From Gracilaria domingensis (taxonomy: Eukaryota > Rhodophyta > Florideophyceae > Gracilariales > Gracilariaceae), in contig VCMS01000074.1 of assembly GCA_022539475.1 (NCBI GenBank), forward strand, positions 141,784-205,783: DNA of 64,000 nt, read 5' to 3'. The notes beneath the pieces are model-generated. The model was given only the letters and a program-made list of their open reading frames with translations. It searched no databases and had not been told where the DNA came from. Both the position numbers and the translations under genes were made by a program. How positions within the stretch are numbered: the stretch's first letter is position 1; the number at the start of each line of letters is the position of its first letter. This document shows positions 52,355 through 63,693 of this stretch, piece by piece.

Positions 52355-53239
52355 TTAGCCACGCGTACTACGCGAAGCAGTACCAGTTGGTGGGGGCGTA
52401 CGCCCTTGTTTGCGCCAGTATCGGATGATGAAGTTGTTAGGGATGTGAGCGGGTGGTTCCATAGAGTCGTGTTCTGGCGACCATCCGTACCATCTTACCC
52501 TGTAGCGGATACCTTTTGTGGTGTGTTCGTGACCTACAATGGTGTCAATAGCGCACTCCTGAGTATCTACTCGAGGGTGTGACTCTTTCGTCTGGTCGTG
52601 TGGTGCGTGGCTCTCCATGGGTGGTGTGACCCGTTGGTCTTGCCGGGGCTCGATCTCCTGTGCCGCTTGGGTCGTGGGGTCAGCCGTTACGGCTCTGATG
52701 GAAGGTTGACCGCTCGGCCGATTTGTTAGAGGAAGGGGTATGGGCGACGTTTGCTCCCTCTCCGCTTCTTGCTGAGTTGGCTCACTTATTGGTTGTGTAT
52801 TCGATGCCGTCGTTTGTGCGGCCTTGACAATCCTGTCGATGGAGACCGTATTCTCCAAGCCATCCATTATGACCGTAGCGGTATGCTCATCGGAGCGAAT
52901 TACTTTGTATGGTCCCGTCGACTTGGGTAGCAGTTTGGAGTTGATATCCTCTTCAAGGAGGATATCTTCTTCAATTTCCGCTGGGGTTGGTCGCTTACCT
53001 TTTGGTGGCACGTCAAGGAAGACCATGTCTCCTGCTACCACTTTGGTCACTCTGCTCACCGTTCGGTCATAGTCTGCTTTGTACCGTTCTTGGGCTGCTG
53101 TCATTTTAACTTTGGCAGCAGCCAAAGCGGCGCGCAACTTCTGGAGTATGTTTCTCTTCACCTTCGCCGGTGTGAGTGTCCCGGCCGCTTCCGAGCGGTC
53201 AGGTCCAGGCTGGACGATAATACCGTGTGGTGTTCGCAA
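52355..53239 (-). pseudogene. Integrase C-terminal region with chromodomain
   Basis: The frame contains the integrase C-terminal beta-barrel region (GDMVFLDVPPKGKR, KLLPKSTGPYKVI), a Pro/Gln-rich spacer, then a chromodomain (IDTIVGHEHTTKGIRYRVRWYGWS followed by DSMEPPAHI). It ends at the polypurine tract. Chromodomains guide the integration complex to methylated histone tails. It is in the same frame as the integrase core upstream but cut off from it by stops at about 53348 and 53265. Confidence 0.85.
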
Positions 53240-53347
53240 CAGTACCAGGTCAAACGGGGTTGTTTAAGTGACTGTGTGGACCTGGAGATTGTACGCATAT
53301 GTCAATGGTTGGACATACTCAGACCATGTGGTTTGGTGCTCTTCGAC

Positions 53348-54301
53348 CTAGAGCCGTAGGCGAGCCACTAGGGTCTTATTGAACCGTTCCACTTGGCCGT
53401 TGGTTTGCGGATGATAGGCCGTGGTAAAGTAGTGCCTGACCCCTAGCATGGTACAAACCGCCTCGAAGAACTTAAAAGTTAAGTTCGAACCATTATCGGT
53501 CAGTAGGTACATAGGAGCACCGTATGGGTAGACCCAATTCTTCAAGAAGGCTGTCGCTAGTGTCGTTGTCGTTTGGTTCTTCAGAGGTATAGCCCTGGTT
53601 AGCTTTGTGAACCTGTCGGTTATGACGACTACGAAGCGATAACCCTCCGAGGTCTGGGGCAGGGGCCCCAGTATGTCGACCGCGACGAATTCCAGGGGCC
53701 CCGCCGCCGGGAATAGCTTCAGGTACTTCCTGTGCTTCTTCACACCACCTCGGGTCTTAATGCACGACTTGCACTGCGCCACATAGGTTTATACGTCGTT
53801 AGCCATGTGCGGCCAGTAGCATTGCCTCCGAAGGGTATAGTACAACCGCGTGGCTCCAGGGTGTCCCGAAAGCCGTGGGTTGTGTGACAGATACAACACC
53901 TTTTGTCTTAATGACTCAGGTACGACCTTCTGGAGATCTCCGTCTAAAGGTGAGCGTCTGATGAGGTACCCATTGTGGTCAACGTCTAACTGAGAACACT
54001 TTCTTCCTAGTACGTCAGCGAGCGCTTTGCACAACCTATCGGACGATTGTTCGCGTAGGAATTCCTCACGGGTGATTGGGGCGTGTTCCCCTTCCTCCAC
54101 AGGGAGGAGGGTCTCCACTACCACTTGGTACGTACTGTCATCATGCCGATATCCCTCCAGAACTTCATTGACCTCGTGGTTCGCTGGTTGTATAGTAAAA
54201 CATGGAATGTCGTCGTCCACTGGGTCAGTGTTCAATCCTTCGGTATTCAACCGGGACATTGCATCCGCCACTCGGTGCTTGACCCTGGGGCGGTACTGCA
54301 C
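53348..54301 (-). pseudogene. Integrase zinc-binding and catalytic core
   Basis: An HHCC zinc domain (LSHNPRLSGHPGATRLYYTL, CYWPHM, then CKSC after an in-frame TAA at 53789) precedes a D,D-35-E core with all three acids present: VAVDILGP, LLTDNGSNL, HPQTNGQVERFN. A TAG at 53348 interrupts ARLRL-VEEHQTTW. The TAA falls where relatives have Glu, and the TAG where they usually have Tyr. Confidence 0.88.
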
Positions 54302-54313
54302 ATCGTACTCAAA

Positions 54314-54940
54314 CTACGAAAGTCTCAGGCGCCATCGGGCCAGGCGACCCGATGCGTCCGCCAAACCTAATATCCACCTCAAGGAGTCGTGATCCGTTCG
54401 AAGCGTGAAGCGCACAACATATAGGCAAGGACGTAGCATGAGCATACTCCAAACAACCGCTAGGCATTCCTTCTCAGTTACGGTGTAGTTCTGCTCCGCT
54501 TGGTTCAGAGCTCTACTCCAATACCCAATTGGTGCGAGCTTGCCGTCCTCCTGCTCCTGCATTAGGCAGCAACCTATTTGGGCGTCCGATGCGTCTGTAT
54601 CCAGTGTGTACGGGAGTCCCGTTTTGGGCAATGCCAGTACCGGTGGGGAGAGGAGCGCTGCTTTCAGTGTATGGAAAGCCTCTACCTCGTCTTCTTCCAA
54701 GTGGTCAAAGTGTGTGGGCTGCCCCTTCTGCAACCTCCGGTTCAGGGGTGCGGCTATCTTTGCAAACCCCTTGATGAACCGTCGGTAGACGTTGCATAGA
54801 CCTATAAAGGATCGTATGTCCGTCTGTGACGTAGGAAGCTTCGCTTCCTGTACCGCTCTGATATTCCGTTTGGTCACTTCGAGTTTCCCGGGGCTTATGT
54901 ATGCCCTAGGTACTCTACCTCTTGGTTGAAGAACATACAC
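54314..54940 (-). pseudogene. Reverse transcriptase thumb and RNase H
   Basis: This begins after a one-base shift in YLGH-ISPGKLEV (about 54897). It reads the RT connection (SFIGLCNVYRRFIKGFAKIA) and an RNase H (YTLDTDASDAQIG, TEKECLAVVWSM, LRTDHDSLRWIL) in which the first catalytic Asp is present. A TAG at 54314 replaces what is normally a Glu in RLRLS-FEYDVQYRP; translation of the rest continues in frame. Confidence 0.88.
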
Positions 54941-55719
54941 TCTCGTAGTTTAAGAGTTACGCCTGCCTCCTGTAGCAACTGCAATACCACTTGGACATGC
55001 GAGAAGTGCTCCTCAATGGATCTCGAGTAGATGACTACATCATCGATATATACCAATTCGGTTGTCCACTTCACTTTAGACAGTATAATGTCTAATGCCC
55101 TTTGGAAGGTAGCGGGGGCGTTTCGTAAACCAAACGGCATGCGTAAGAAGCGATACAGGCCTGCATGGCATGTAAACGCAGTCTTATCACGGTCACCCTC
55201 TGGTATTTCGATCTGCCAATATCCGCAGTTCGCGTCCAGTGTGGTAAAGATGTTCGCATCTCCTAGGGAGTCGATGCATTCGTCCATCCTCGGGATGGGA
55301 TACGAGTCCCTAACCGTTACGGCATTAAGTTTTCTGTAGTCAATACAGAACCTCATACGGGTCTCTCCTCGTTTTTGGACTAGCACTACAGGGCTAGCCC
55401 ATTCCGAGTTTGCCGGTTCTATAACCCCCTCGCGGAGCATCCGCTCCATCTGCTCCAGCTCTACCTCACGGGCCTTATGTCCCGCGCGGTATGGCTGTTG
55501 GTGGATGGGACGGGAGTCCGGTTTCAGGTCAATCCTGTGCTGGGTGGCCTTAATGGCTCCCAGCTTACCAGACCACATGGTACTGAATGGCTCCAAGAGT
55601 CCGAGGATCCGAGCTCTGAGCTCTTCCCCTTCAAGTCCTATATTCACCTCCGTCTTCCAATTGGTCACTGGGTCGAGCTCCAGTTTCTGGTCTTCTCGCT
55701 CAGCTAGTCGCTGCACCAT
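54895..55719 (-). CDS. Reverse transcriptase fingers and palm
   Basis: Ordered RT motifs are intact: WASPVVLVQKRGETRMRFCIDYRKLN, TTLDANCGYWQI (catalytic Asp), FRMPFGLRNAPATFQ-like RMPFGLRNAPATF, and the YIDD box (LVYIDDVVIYS). The frame is -1 to the protease and the switch region contains a run of 14 G (on the - strand, 55766-55779). Just after the run the RT frame reads a NSS repeat encoded by AATTCGTCA copies. Confidence 0.9.
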   Translation of the reverse strand: MVQRLAEREDQKLELDPVTNWKTEVNIGLEGEELRARILGLLEPFSTMWSGKLGAIKATQHRIDLKPDSRPIHQQPYRAGHKAREVELEQMERMLREGVIEPANSEWASPVVLVQKRGETRMRFCIDYRKLNAVTVRDSYPIPRMDECIDSLGDANIFTTLDANCGYWQIEIPEGDRDKTAFTCHAGLYRFLRMPFGLRNAPATFQRALDIILSKVKWTTELVYIDDVVIYSRSIEEHFSHVQVVLQLLQEAGVTLKLRECMFFNQEVEYLGHT

Positions 55720-56918
55720 ATGGTCTGTCCGCGACGAATTCGACGAATTTGACGAATTGGCACTGCCCCCCCCCCCCCCTTCTTAGCGTTCACGACCTCG
55801 TGCGACCATTGTGGTGTGATCGTAAAGATCGTACGGGGAGCCGGTAGGGCAAGACCAATTACGGTGTGCTTTGGCAGCTTGACCGGGCGGTTGCTGAAGT
55901 TATTCAGGTAGACCTCAAACGGTTTCGTCGGTATGTTGTCGACTATACCATTCGCCATTAAGGTCATATGTCGTTCGGCCAACCGTGAATGGTTCTGAAT
56001 AGATAACAGGCCTGGTTGTTGGCATGTCACCTTCACTACCAAGTGGTTCATAGGCGGTATTGTTACCGCCTTCGCCAGTCGCACCTTGTTGGAGAGTGTA
56101 TTTTCTGGTACCGGTTGGTGTCGGGTGCTGTTCTCTCTTGGAGAGGCACCCTTGTGGTTACCAATAATGGCGATCCGGGGTCCATTATGGAACAGAACTG
56201 TCTTAGAGCGTGGGAAAATTGCCCTGACGTGCTGGTCTAAAAAGGTTGTTCCGAGGATACAGTCTGTTGCCAGTTGGTTAACGACTATGAAGCGAACTCG
56301 GACCTTCATGGTGTCAATCAATACCATTAGGGTAAGCGCTCTCATGACGGTTAGTGGTCTGTTGTTGGCGTCAACCAGTGGGTTAGTTAATGTACATGGC
56401 TGAAGCTTGTTAAGTTGTCTGTTAGTTAGTAGTTTGGCATTCACCAGATTAGATCCTGCCTCGGTGTCCAGGACAGTGGCGCATCGTACCAGGTGGTTGG
56501 AAGTAAACACGAGGGTGACGTTTACCTTATAGTTACTATGCTTGAGAAAGCATGTCGGTTTGGTGTAGTCCATGAGGCTCTCCTCCCCTGTAACCAATGA
56601 GTAATTGTCCATACTTGCACCACTTGGTTCTGGAAGGCCTTCCGTCTCCGGACATTTGGGGAAGGCCTCTATCCCAACTGTTCGGCGTTTTCCGCCTGCG
56701 GGGCGGGATCCGTTTGGTCCTGCTCCGTAATGATGTGTACCTGATGAGGTGTGGCTGCGTTGGGTCGCGCATTTGCGTGTCCCCTGTCTGCGCTCCGCGC
56801 CGTGGGCCCAAATATATCCTGGTGGTTCTGCTGGCGAGCAGTGAGGAGAGCGTTCCTGTTCTGTGGAGCCACGTTTGGGCACGCTGTTTCCAAGTGATGA
56901 GGCGACAAACAGAACCAA
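55704..56918 (-). pseudogene. Retropepsin-like protease region, DTGA to DTEA
   Basis: The frame overlaps the end of gag by 250 bp and is -1 to it. The catalytic loop that should read DTGAG is DTEAG (Asp 151, Glu 153 of this frame; codon 56460-56462), a change expected to abolish activity. The second conserved element is DCILGTTFLD. The C-terminal half is a linker toward RT that runs into the 14-G tract and then out of frame. Confidence 0.85.
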
Positions 56919-58800
56919 CAGAGGAGATTACCGGTGGTGGGGTCCTTCATCGCGAGCGACGACGCGCGCGATTGGGGACGACCTCCCGTGGGTACTGCAC
57001 TCCGTTGTTGCGGGGGTGGTCCTCTATCACCATATTGGTTGAATGGCACCGCTAGAACCGGGCTGACCGGTACGGATACCTGTGATGGGGGAGCTGAGGT
57101 TTGCCTCGAGGGGGGCTCGCTGGATAGCGAGCTGGACCAGGAGATGTTACCGTGCGATCGAGTTGTCGGTTGTGCGTGCACCAAGTGGACTGGGTGACCG
57201 TGGGAGGCATATTGTGTGGATGCCTCATCCGTAGTGGTCTCCTCTTCCTCTACGTCAAACACTGACCGCCTGGTTTTTCCTTTCTCCTTCGATGGTTTGC
57301 CAAGTGGTGCGGAGTCTTTCCTGGCCCCTGACCGAACGGTGTCGCCTAGTCCCTGTGCATGGCGGGCTAGTGCGTTGTAGTCGACCGTGCGGTTGGTAGC
57401 TAGGTAGTTGCGAACCTGTAATTGGATAGACTTCGCCACGTTGTCGGCGTACATCGATTTCAACCTTTTGGTAGTAAAGACGCTTCCACAGCTGGAGGCT
57501 AATGCCCATAGGGAGCGAGCGAATTCCAATTCGGTTGGTCCCGCGCGCTGACGGTACGCAAGCACCTCTGCGTACGCCTCCTGAATACCCTCATCGGTTG
57601 CATAGGTTTCCAGTATGAAGTTGACTACCTGTGGGTATGTCGTCAACATTTCCGTTTGGTCTTCGTCCACCGCCATGGTGTTCGCTTGGAGGCGGCTATG
57701 GAGCAACGCTCCAGCTTGACCAGTTAGCTAGAATTGAAACAACCACATGGCAGCTGCCTCTGAAAACCCATTCTGGTCACAAGCGATCTTGAACCTTTGA
57801 AGGAAATCAATGATAGCAATAGGGTCATCCCCGCTAAAGCGAGTCTCACCCAGTTGGAAACGAAGCTTCCTATGATGCTTCATTATCTTCTGAGCTACCT
57901 CTTTGGTATACTCAGCCTGTCTGTTCTCCAATCTATAGGTACGATAGTCAACCGCTTTGGTGAATAAATTGTTGAGCGGTGTAAGCACCTCTAGGTCAGT
58001 CTCTTCGTCGGAAGTTGAGTCCGAATCATTGTATCTTTCGGTCTTACCCTTGCGGGCATTCTTTCCTTTCTTCTGGCCAGAGTCCTTCCTCTTGCGTCGT
58101 GAACCTTTACGGTCGTCTCCTGACGAATCCGAATCGGTGTCTGAGGACGAAGAGTCCGAGTCCGACCGGCGACTCTTTCTCTTTCCCCTTTTGGTTTTCT
58201 TCTTCTCACCATTTGGTTTACGTCGACGCTCGTCTCCTGAGCTCGACGAATCTCCATCAGGGTCTCCACCACGTGGTCCTGACGGAGCTACACCAGTGGG
58301 TTGAGGGAGGTATACGTACCTCGGGCCCTCCATGCCCGGAGGCTCTGCTTCTTTCCCCATGCGGTCGATAAATCCTTCACCAATCGGTTGTGTACGAAGG
58401 GTAGGATGGAGAGTACCAAGTGGTTTCGTGGGATCTACAGCTGGCAAGGAAGCATGCTTCATGAAGGCGGCCTGGGCTACCATCTCAGGTTGAAGCTTGG
58501 CCCCCTGCCTCTGCAGAGCCAGCATAACCAATCGGTCAATGTGTCCTCGTACCTCGTTCTCTAGGTACTGTAACACCACCACGGGTACCTTGTCGAGGAC
58601 CTCCTGGGAGGCTCGCTCAACTACCACTCGGGTGACCTCGTCCAGGTCCAGTCGCGGCCCGACTGGCACATCTATTTGGTCTACCACTGGGGTTGTTACA
58701 GGAGCGGGCTCCTCCGTTGCGGAGCTTGCTTCTCCGTCCACTTGGTCAGCCCAGGAAAGGGTCGAGGTGTAGTGCAAAACCGTGACGCGAACGGACAAAA
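56669..58800 (-). pseudogene. Gag polyprotein, interrupted by one TAG
   Basis: The N-terminal part (57728-58800, start codon uncertain; the open frame continues to 59230 without an ATG) has a coiled-coil-like region, a long Ser/Asp and Lys/Arg tract (SDSDSSSSDTDSDSSGDD) and the Gag core RFSGDDPIAIIDFLQRFK. A TAG at 57728-57730 follows MWLFQF and the same frame resumes LTGQAGALLHSRL to 56669. The C-terminal part holds a perfect CCHC zinc knuckle (CWFCLSPHHLETAC). It packages element RNA. Confidence 0.85.
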
Positions 58801-60179
58801 ACCAGCCGCATACGCGGAAGCACTCAAGGAGTTCAGCCTTGCTCCCTGTGAGGGGTGGCGCAGCGGAAGAGCCCTCCGATGGGGTCGACACGTGCCGGGC
58901 GTAACTCCGGGCGACCCGTTCCTGACTTACAGACGGAGGTCGGGGGGAAAGACCAGCCACAGATGTGGAAGATCCGAGACAGCAGTGCGGGCAAATGTAG
59001 GGGCAAACGAAGGAAAAGAGCCGTGTATACGGACACAGGCCCTGTAATAGAAGGGAAAAGAAAAGGAGAAACAAAGCAAAAGAAATAATAACCTGATAAC
59101 CGGGCGGAGAACAGCCGTAAGAACGGGAAAAACAAGAACAAAACAAGACACCAAAATAAACGACAATGTCCGTATGTAAACGGTGGCTCCTCAGAGACGC
59201 GAGGCGGATAAGCACTGCCGTATTCGACACGGACGCTCTCCGAAGAGTCGCGGTCGCGTGCGGGCGATAGACTTAGAGCCGAACACTCGGTTGACTTTAC
59301 TTCCCAGAAGGATGGCCAGTCGGCCGGCCCTTAAGTAGGGATCACTACAGTATCTAATCAAACAAATATCCCGGCACACATCCGGCCACAGCCACACACG
59401 TGTACCGTGCCCCGTCGGCTCAAAGGGGCAATCCGCGAAAGCGGCAATATCCACCACGTGGACACCTGATGTGCCCACAACCAGGCCAACAAATAAACAT
59501 TCTCCCACGAAAGGCTACCCTATCCCCACCATCTGAGGCACCATTCCGGCATACCGGCACATCTGCGATTAGCAGCACGAGCGAGGCTGGAGTTCCCGGG
59601 GTCATTGCACTACACGAGAAGCCCCCAGCCTCTCGATCTACCTTCTTTCCCCTCGGTGGGCGTTCCTTCCGAATCAGGTCCTCCGGGTTATCCAACACCG
59701 GATAGGACACTGAACCTCGTACGGAGTGGTCACTTGGTGGAGCGCTCGGCGCCTTTTTCGGGTGACGCACGCCTCGTTTCTCCATTTAAATAACTGGTGT
59801 CGACGTAAATTGCTTCAGCAACGAGAACCAAACCACTCAGGTATCTCGTGACTTCCAAATCCTCCCTTTCCAAAACCACTTGGTAATTCACAAAGTCTAA
59901 GTCGGGAGACCAAAATTTGTGGTAAAACAGATCGGTGCGAGCTGCTTGTAGGGAGCCCTGCGTGGGCTCGACCCTGCGGAGGAGTGAAACGCGTGACACC
60001 TAATAGGTCGGCAGCACCCGCAGTTGTCTATATTGCACGGTGACCAAGTGGTACATACGTCTGCACTGGTGTGCAGCAAACACGTTTAACCTCGAGGTCA
60101 GCAAACTATTAGAGGACTACTAGACTTACCAATTGGTGACTGTAGAACCGAACTGGTGTCGAATTAGCCTAGTTGGTGC
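58801..60179 (-). other. Leader of the chromovirus
   Basis: No gene supported. AGAGCCGAACACTCGGTTG at 59276-59294 recurs at 60678, just inside the LTR-like sequence, so part of the leader or LTR is duplicated. A clear primer-binding site could not be assigned. Confidence 0.4.
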
Positions 60180-60765
60180 TTGCTTTTACCATTTGTGTTG
60201 TGCAAAACCCAGCGATGGGGAAAGACACGCAAAAGCGGTTCAGACCCTTTCTCAAGAGGCGAGCACAGCAGTAGAGCGCTCCCACAGGTACGACACGGCA
60301 ATGCCGGGTGTAAGACCGGGGTCGACCCTTCCCAAGTAATGGAGGGAGCGAAGCGGCGAAGGAGACGCGTCCAGCGGTAGAGAGCACACGACACAAGTCG
60401 GCAGTAGCGTCACGTGTGTAGCACACGGTACCCACGAGTGTGGCGATGACACGCGAGAGCGGTAGTAACCCACGCGAGTGTGTCGAGCCACGAACGGTAT
60501 GCACCGGTACACCAAGTAGTGCTACCTGTATAACAGGGACCGAAATAAGAAAACACACACAAAGTAAACACGCGAAAGCGGTAGTGGTGTTAATGATGCC
60601 GCGAGGCGGATGATGAACCCTGCACAAGGTGTCGACTCTCCGGGAGGAGGATATCGGTCACCAAGGGTGAAACATCAGAGCCGAACACTCGGTTGGTCCG
60701 TTTACTTCCCTGACAATGGGTGCAGCTCAACCTACTAAGTAGTGTAGAGTGCCAACCTACTGTCA
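60180..60765 (-). repeat. LTR-like sequence, - orientation
   Basis: On the - strand it begins TGACAGTAGGTTGGC at 60765 and is the diverged counterpart of 40856-41410 in the opposite orientation. It lies upstream of gag and is the likely 5' LTR of the chromovirus. Confidence 0.5.
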
Positions 60766-62744
60766 AGCGGTGTAGCGAAAATATCTAGAATAAACATCTA
60801 AAATACCCCAACTAATGGGTGCAAACTTCCCACACGTGTGTGACCCACCGGCTAAGCCGTGCGCCTCATAACACTAATCCTAATATGAAGTATACCCAAG
60901 AATGGGCTGATCTCACCAGTTACTCATACTGTGTGTCACCATCTCCCGGCATCGCTGTGCATGTTATGAATCGCATCAGCGAAGGAGTCCCGCAATCGCG
61001 TTGCACTACAATTTGGTGTGGGAGGTTGGCGTCTCGGGGGTTGAGTACACCTGAGCGCCCCTCCGGCTCTCACGGACCTAGTGCCACGTGGGCCACCGGG
61101 AGGTGCATTTGTGGTGCACCACCCCCGGTCACATATCTACACTACCTAGTAAATATTAATTCTAAATTAACGAAAATAAACTAATTAGTCCTTGCCATGC
61201 CTTTGCTTGAGCGTCTCACGTGGCACAGTAGACACACGTGGCCAGAGGACCGAAACGTCACCATTTGGTCTTGTAGAGCTACCCGTTGTTTCGGCGAGCT
61301 ATAATATAGTGATTGTGCTTGTCAGGTCCGTATTTGTGACTGTCTGACTTTATAGAAATACAAATAACTAATGACTGATTGAGTAGCATATGCAACAAAC
61401 CTTTAGTCATATTTAGTTATTTACAGTACACTGAGCTACGAAGACACGTGTCGTACTCATATCCTCTCATAATCTTACAGCTGTGCAACGTAATAGCTTA
61501 AATGGTTTTCAAGTTAAGTTTTGGTTTTGTTTTCACTGAAAATAATTTTCCTAGTTAACTAGTCGGTAAGTTATCCCTTTTTCTGATTACATTTGCCTTC
61601 GTTTTCAATTTCTTGCTCATTTTTTGAAAGTTTTTAAGAACTTTGAAGTTTGAATTAACATTCTTTAGAACGCTATACGTCGTTAGAGCCAAAACAAGCT
61701 GATATGTATCGATTTTCCGGACGAGGAAGTAGATTTATTGGAAAATTTGGGATCTGTGACTGAATCTTTGCTTTTTCTGGCCGCTGTCAGTTCTGTACTG
61801 TATGGAGTCGTCGATCGCAGCGGGCAGTTAATCTCTAACCAGCTCAATTCATCACAACTTTTGCGACTACGGACAAGGGTCTTTCAGAGAATCTGTCTTT
61901 TTTCCCTCCCACTATCGCCTGTAGCTCTTTAAAAGGGACACTGACGCATCTTCTTAGATGCTCGTGTAGCTGGATTACTTTGTTAGTCGGAGGCTGGTGT
62001 TTTTTAGTGCTTACTGAACACTCTCACCGACATAAAAAGGTAATAGATCGCTCAAGGTAAGCTGTTCCCGTGAACATAATACTTATAATCTCTCATATGA
62101 GCAAGTGCAGTTTAATTTTTCTAGGCAATCACTCTTAGAAAGGGCAAAAAAAATTGTGACTAATCTGACTGACTACGATATTTTTGAGCTGGATTTGACT
62201 TGTCGACTTGGCAAAATATAGTCCCAATACGGCCTGGTACTGTTGTATATAATTTTGGTTGGAGCTTTTCTACAATAAAGCTTTCTACATTACATATACA
62301 TATATCACCACAAAAAGTCGATTTATGACATAATGTTTCTTAAGAGCAAAGTCATAACTGGAGGGCCCAGCCCGGTGCGCTCCACCGCGCCTACCGCGCT
62401 TACTACCTTACGGTCTAGTCTATGTACTCACAGTCCCGTCGATGGCAGTCAAGCTAATTACGAATCGGCAATTCAGTCTCGGGGCTCGCTCTGATCTCAT
62501 TTCGCTTCAGAGTTTGCAGTAGATACGCCACACTTTGTGATCTCCTTCGACCTGACAGAAGCCTCCGACTTTCCTTTCGTGTGTCGATCTTTCTCTTCTG
62601 CCCATCGGTTTGCGCAATATTTTGTTTACCGCAGCACGTGGTTGGCGATTTCTTGCGGCGAGGACGCGAGGTCGCGTCATCACCACCACCAGCAAGCCGC
62701 TCACACGATCGCCCATCTCTTCCACTTGTCGCCGTCAGTCGACT
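60766..62744. other. Mostly AT-rich stretch, no gene supported
   Basis: At about 61323-61345 CAGGTCCGTATTTGTGACT resembles one end of the MITE at 39170-39352 without a partner end. 61400-62340 is AT-rich. Frames around 62500-62740 on both strands lack motifs. Confidence 0.4.
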
Positions 62745-63254
62745 TCAGAGCTCGCGAATTCGTAATCCTCCTTCCACGATGTGCCATTCTACGGCGGTAA
62801 TTTCGTCGCAAATCGATAAAGATGCTGTTTGTTGAGCGTTGATCACGTCTTGCGGAAGCCGCGCAAGAGCGCGGAAATACCCCTTCGCGTTCGCTCGAGA
62901 GTTGGATCCTCTACTTCTTATTCCTTGAAGTCTCGGAACGCGAGTGCGAATCTCAACGACACTAAGCGTGCCAACCATCTCTGAGACCACCAGCATCGAG
63001 TCAGATGACAGCTCAACAAAGCTCGAACTAAGTGGAGCACGAGCGAACTGTTTCTCGCAACCATTCAAGCAGCCCACACTTGCACCGTCAACGTGTCTTG
63101 GCCTTTGAAGGCCGCGCTGTGAAGCCCATGCATTAGCACGAGCTTCCGGAGATATTCCAAAGAAAATGATGCAGAAACCTGCTCCGACGGCGTCGAAAAA
63201 GGAGAATTCGAAATGTGTCTCTGGAACTGACACACCACGATCAGCGCGAGCCAT
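62745..63254 (-). CDS. Uncertain 169-aa ORF
   Basis: ATG 63254 to the stop at 62745. It has a hydrophobic patch (GAGFCIIFFGI) and no known motif. Its first 14 bp overlap the stop of the better-supported spliced gene upstream in another frame, so it may be 3'UTR sequence or an alternative exon. Confidence 0.2.
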   Translation of the reverse strand: MARADRGVSVPETHFEFSFFDAVGAGFCIIFFGISPEARANAWASQRGLQRPRHVDGASVGCLNGCEKQFARAPLSSSFVELSSDSMLVVSEMVGTLSVVEIRTRVPRLQGIRSRGSNSRANAKGYFRALARLPQDVINAQQTASLSICDEITAVEWHIVEGGLRIREL

Positions 63255-63693
63255 ATATCTCCAACTGTCTTTCGAGTTCTCGCTGAGCCTTCTGAATTAG
63301 CTCGAGGCTTCTGGAGATGTCTTGCTTGTGGTAAAAGAGCTCGTAGATACGCGTCGCCTCAATACAATAAGTTTGTCTTCGACTGCTCGCACAACACCGA
63401 AATCCGTCATTGCTCTATCGTTCTCAACTGAATATGATGCACCAGAGGGGCGGTACGCCGGTATTGCTCTCCAATATGACACATGTGTCGGGATGAATGC
63501 TATGTCCAGAGCGTTTCCATTGTGAGATGCTCATCCCGAAAGCAATGCGGGCTGTTGTTCGCACACGGGGGTCACGTACCCGGAATGGCGTAGCGAGTGG
63601 CCTTGAGTCTACTGCGTATTCGAGAGCAGCTCCGCAGTATATGCCAGCCAGTAAGCCACAGGAGCAAGCGAGCCTGTAGGAAGTCGCGAGGCT
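63241..63693 (-). CDS. 3' end of a spliced orphan gene
   Basis: On the - strand an open frame without start (63693-63457; LACSCGLLAGIYCGAALEYA ... DTCVILESNTG) is joined by a 42-nt intron (63456-63415, GTACCG...GATAG) to SNDGFRCCASS, then EATRIYELFYHKQDIS and a coiled-coil-like end (LELIQKAQRELERQLEIYG), stopping at 63241. The intron holds two in-frame stops, and removing it keeps the frame. NDGFRC resembles the GFRC near the C-terminus of formylglycine-generating-enzyme-like domains, but the rest of that domain is not seen. The 5' exons lie beyond a stop at 63694-63696 or outside the window. Confidence 0.4.

Larger units (their letters stand above)
52345..60765 (-). mobile_element. Ty3/gypsy chromovirus, decayed
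   Basis: On the - strand the order is LTR-like sequence (about 60765-60180), leader, gag, protease, RT, RNase H, integrase with chromodomain, polypurine tract (TAAGGAGGGGGGG, 52345-52357). This is the Ty3/gypsy order and the C-terminal chromodomain marks a chromovirus. In-frame stops occur at 57728, 54314, 53789, 53348 and about 53265; a frameshift lies at about 54897. No 3' LTR matching the 5' sequence is found beyond the polypurine tract, so the 3' end is missing or replaced. Confidence 0.85.

Noticed and set aside
53265-57730. In-frame TAG/TAA codons in the chromovirus as a variant genetic code
   Set aside because: Stops fall at positions expected to be Glu, Tyr or other residues, not one amino acid. 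Cellular genes in the window use TAA, TAG and TGA as normal ends.
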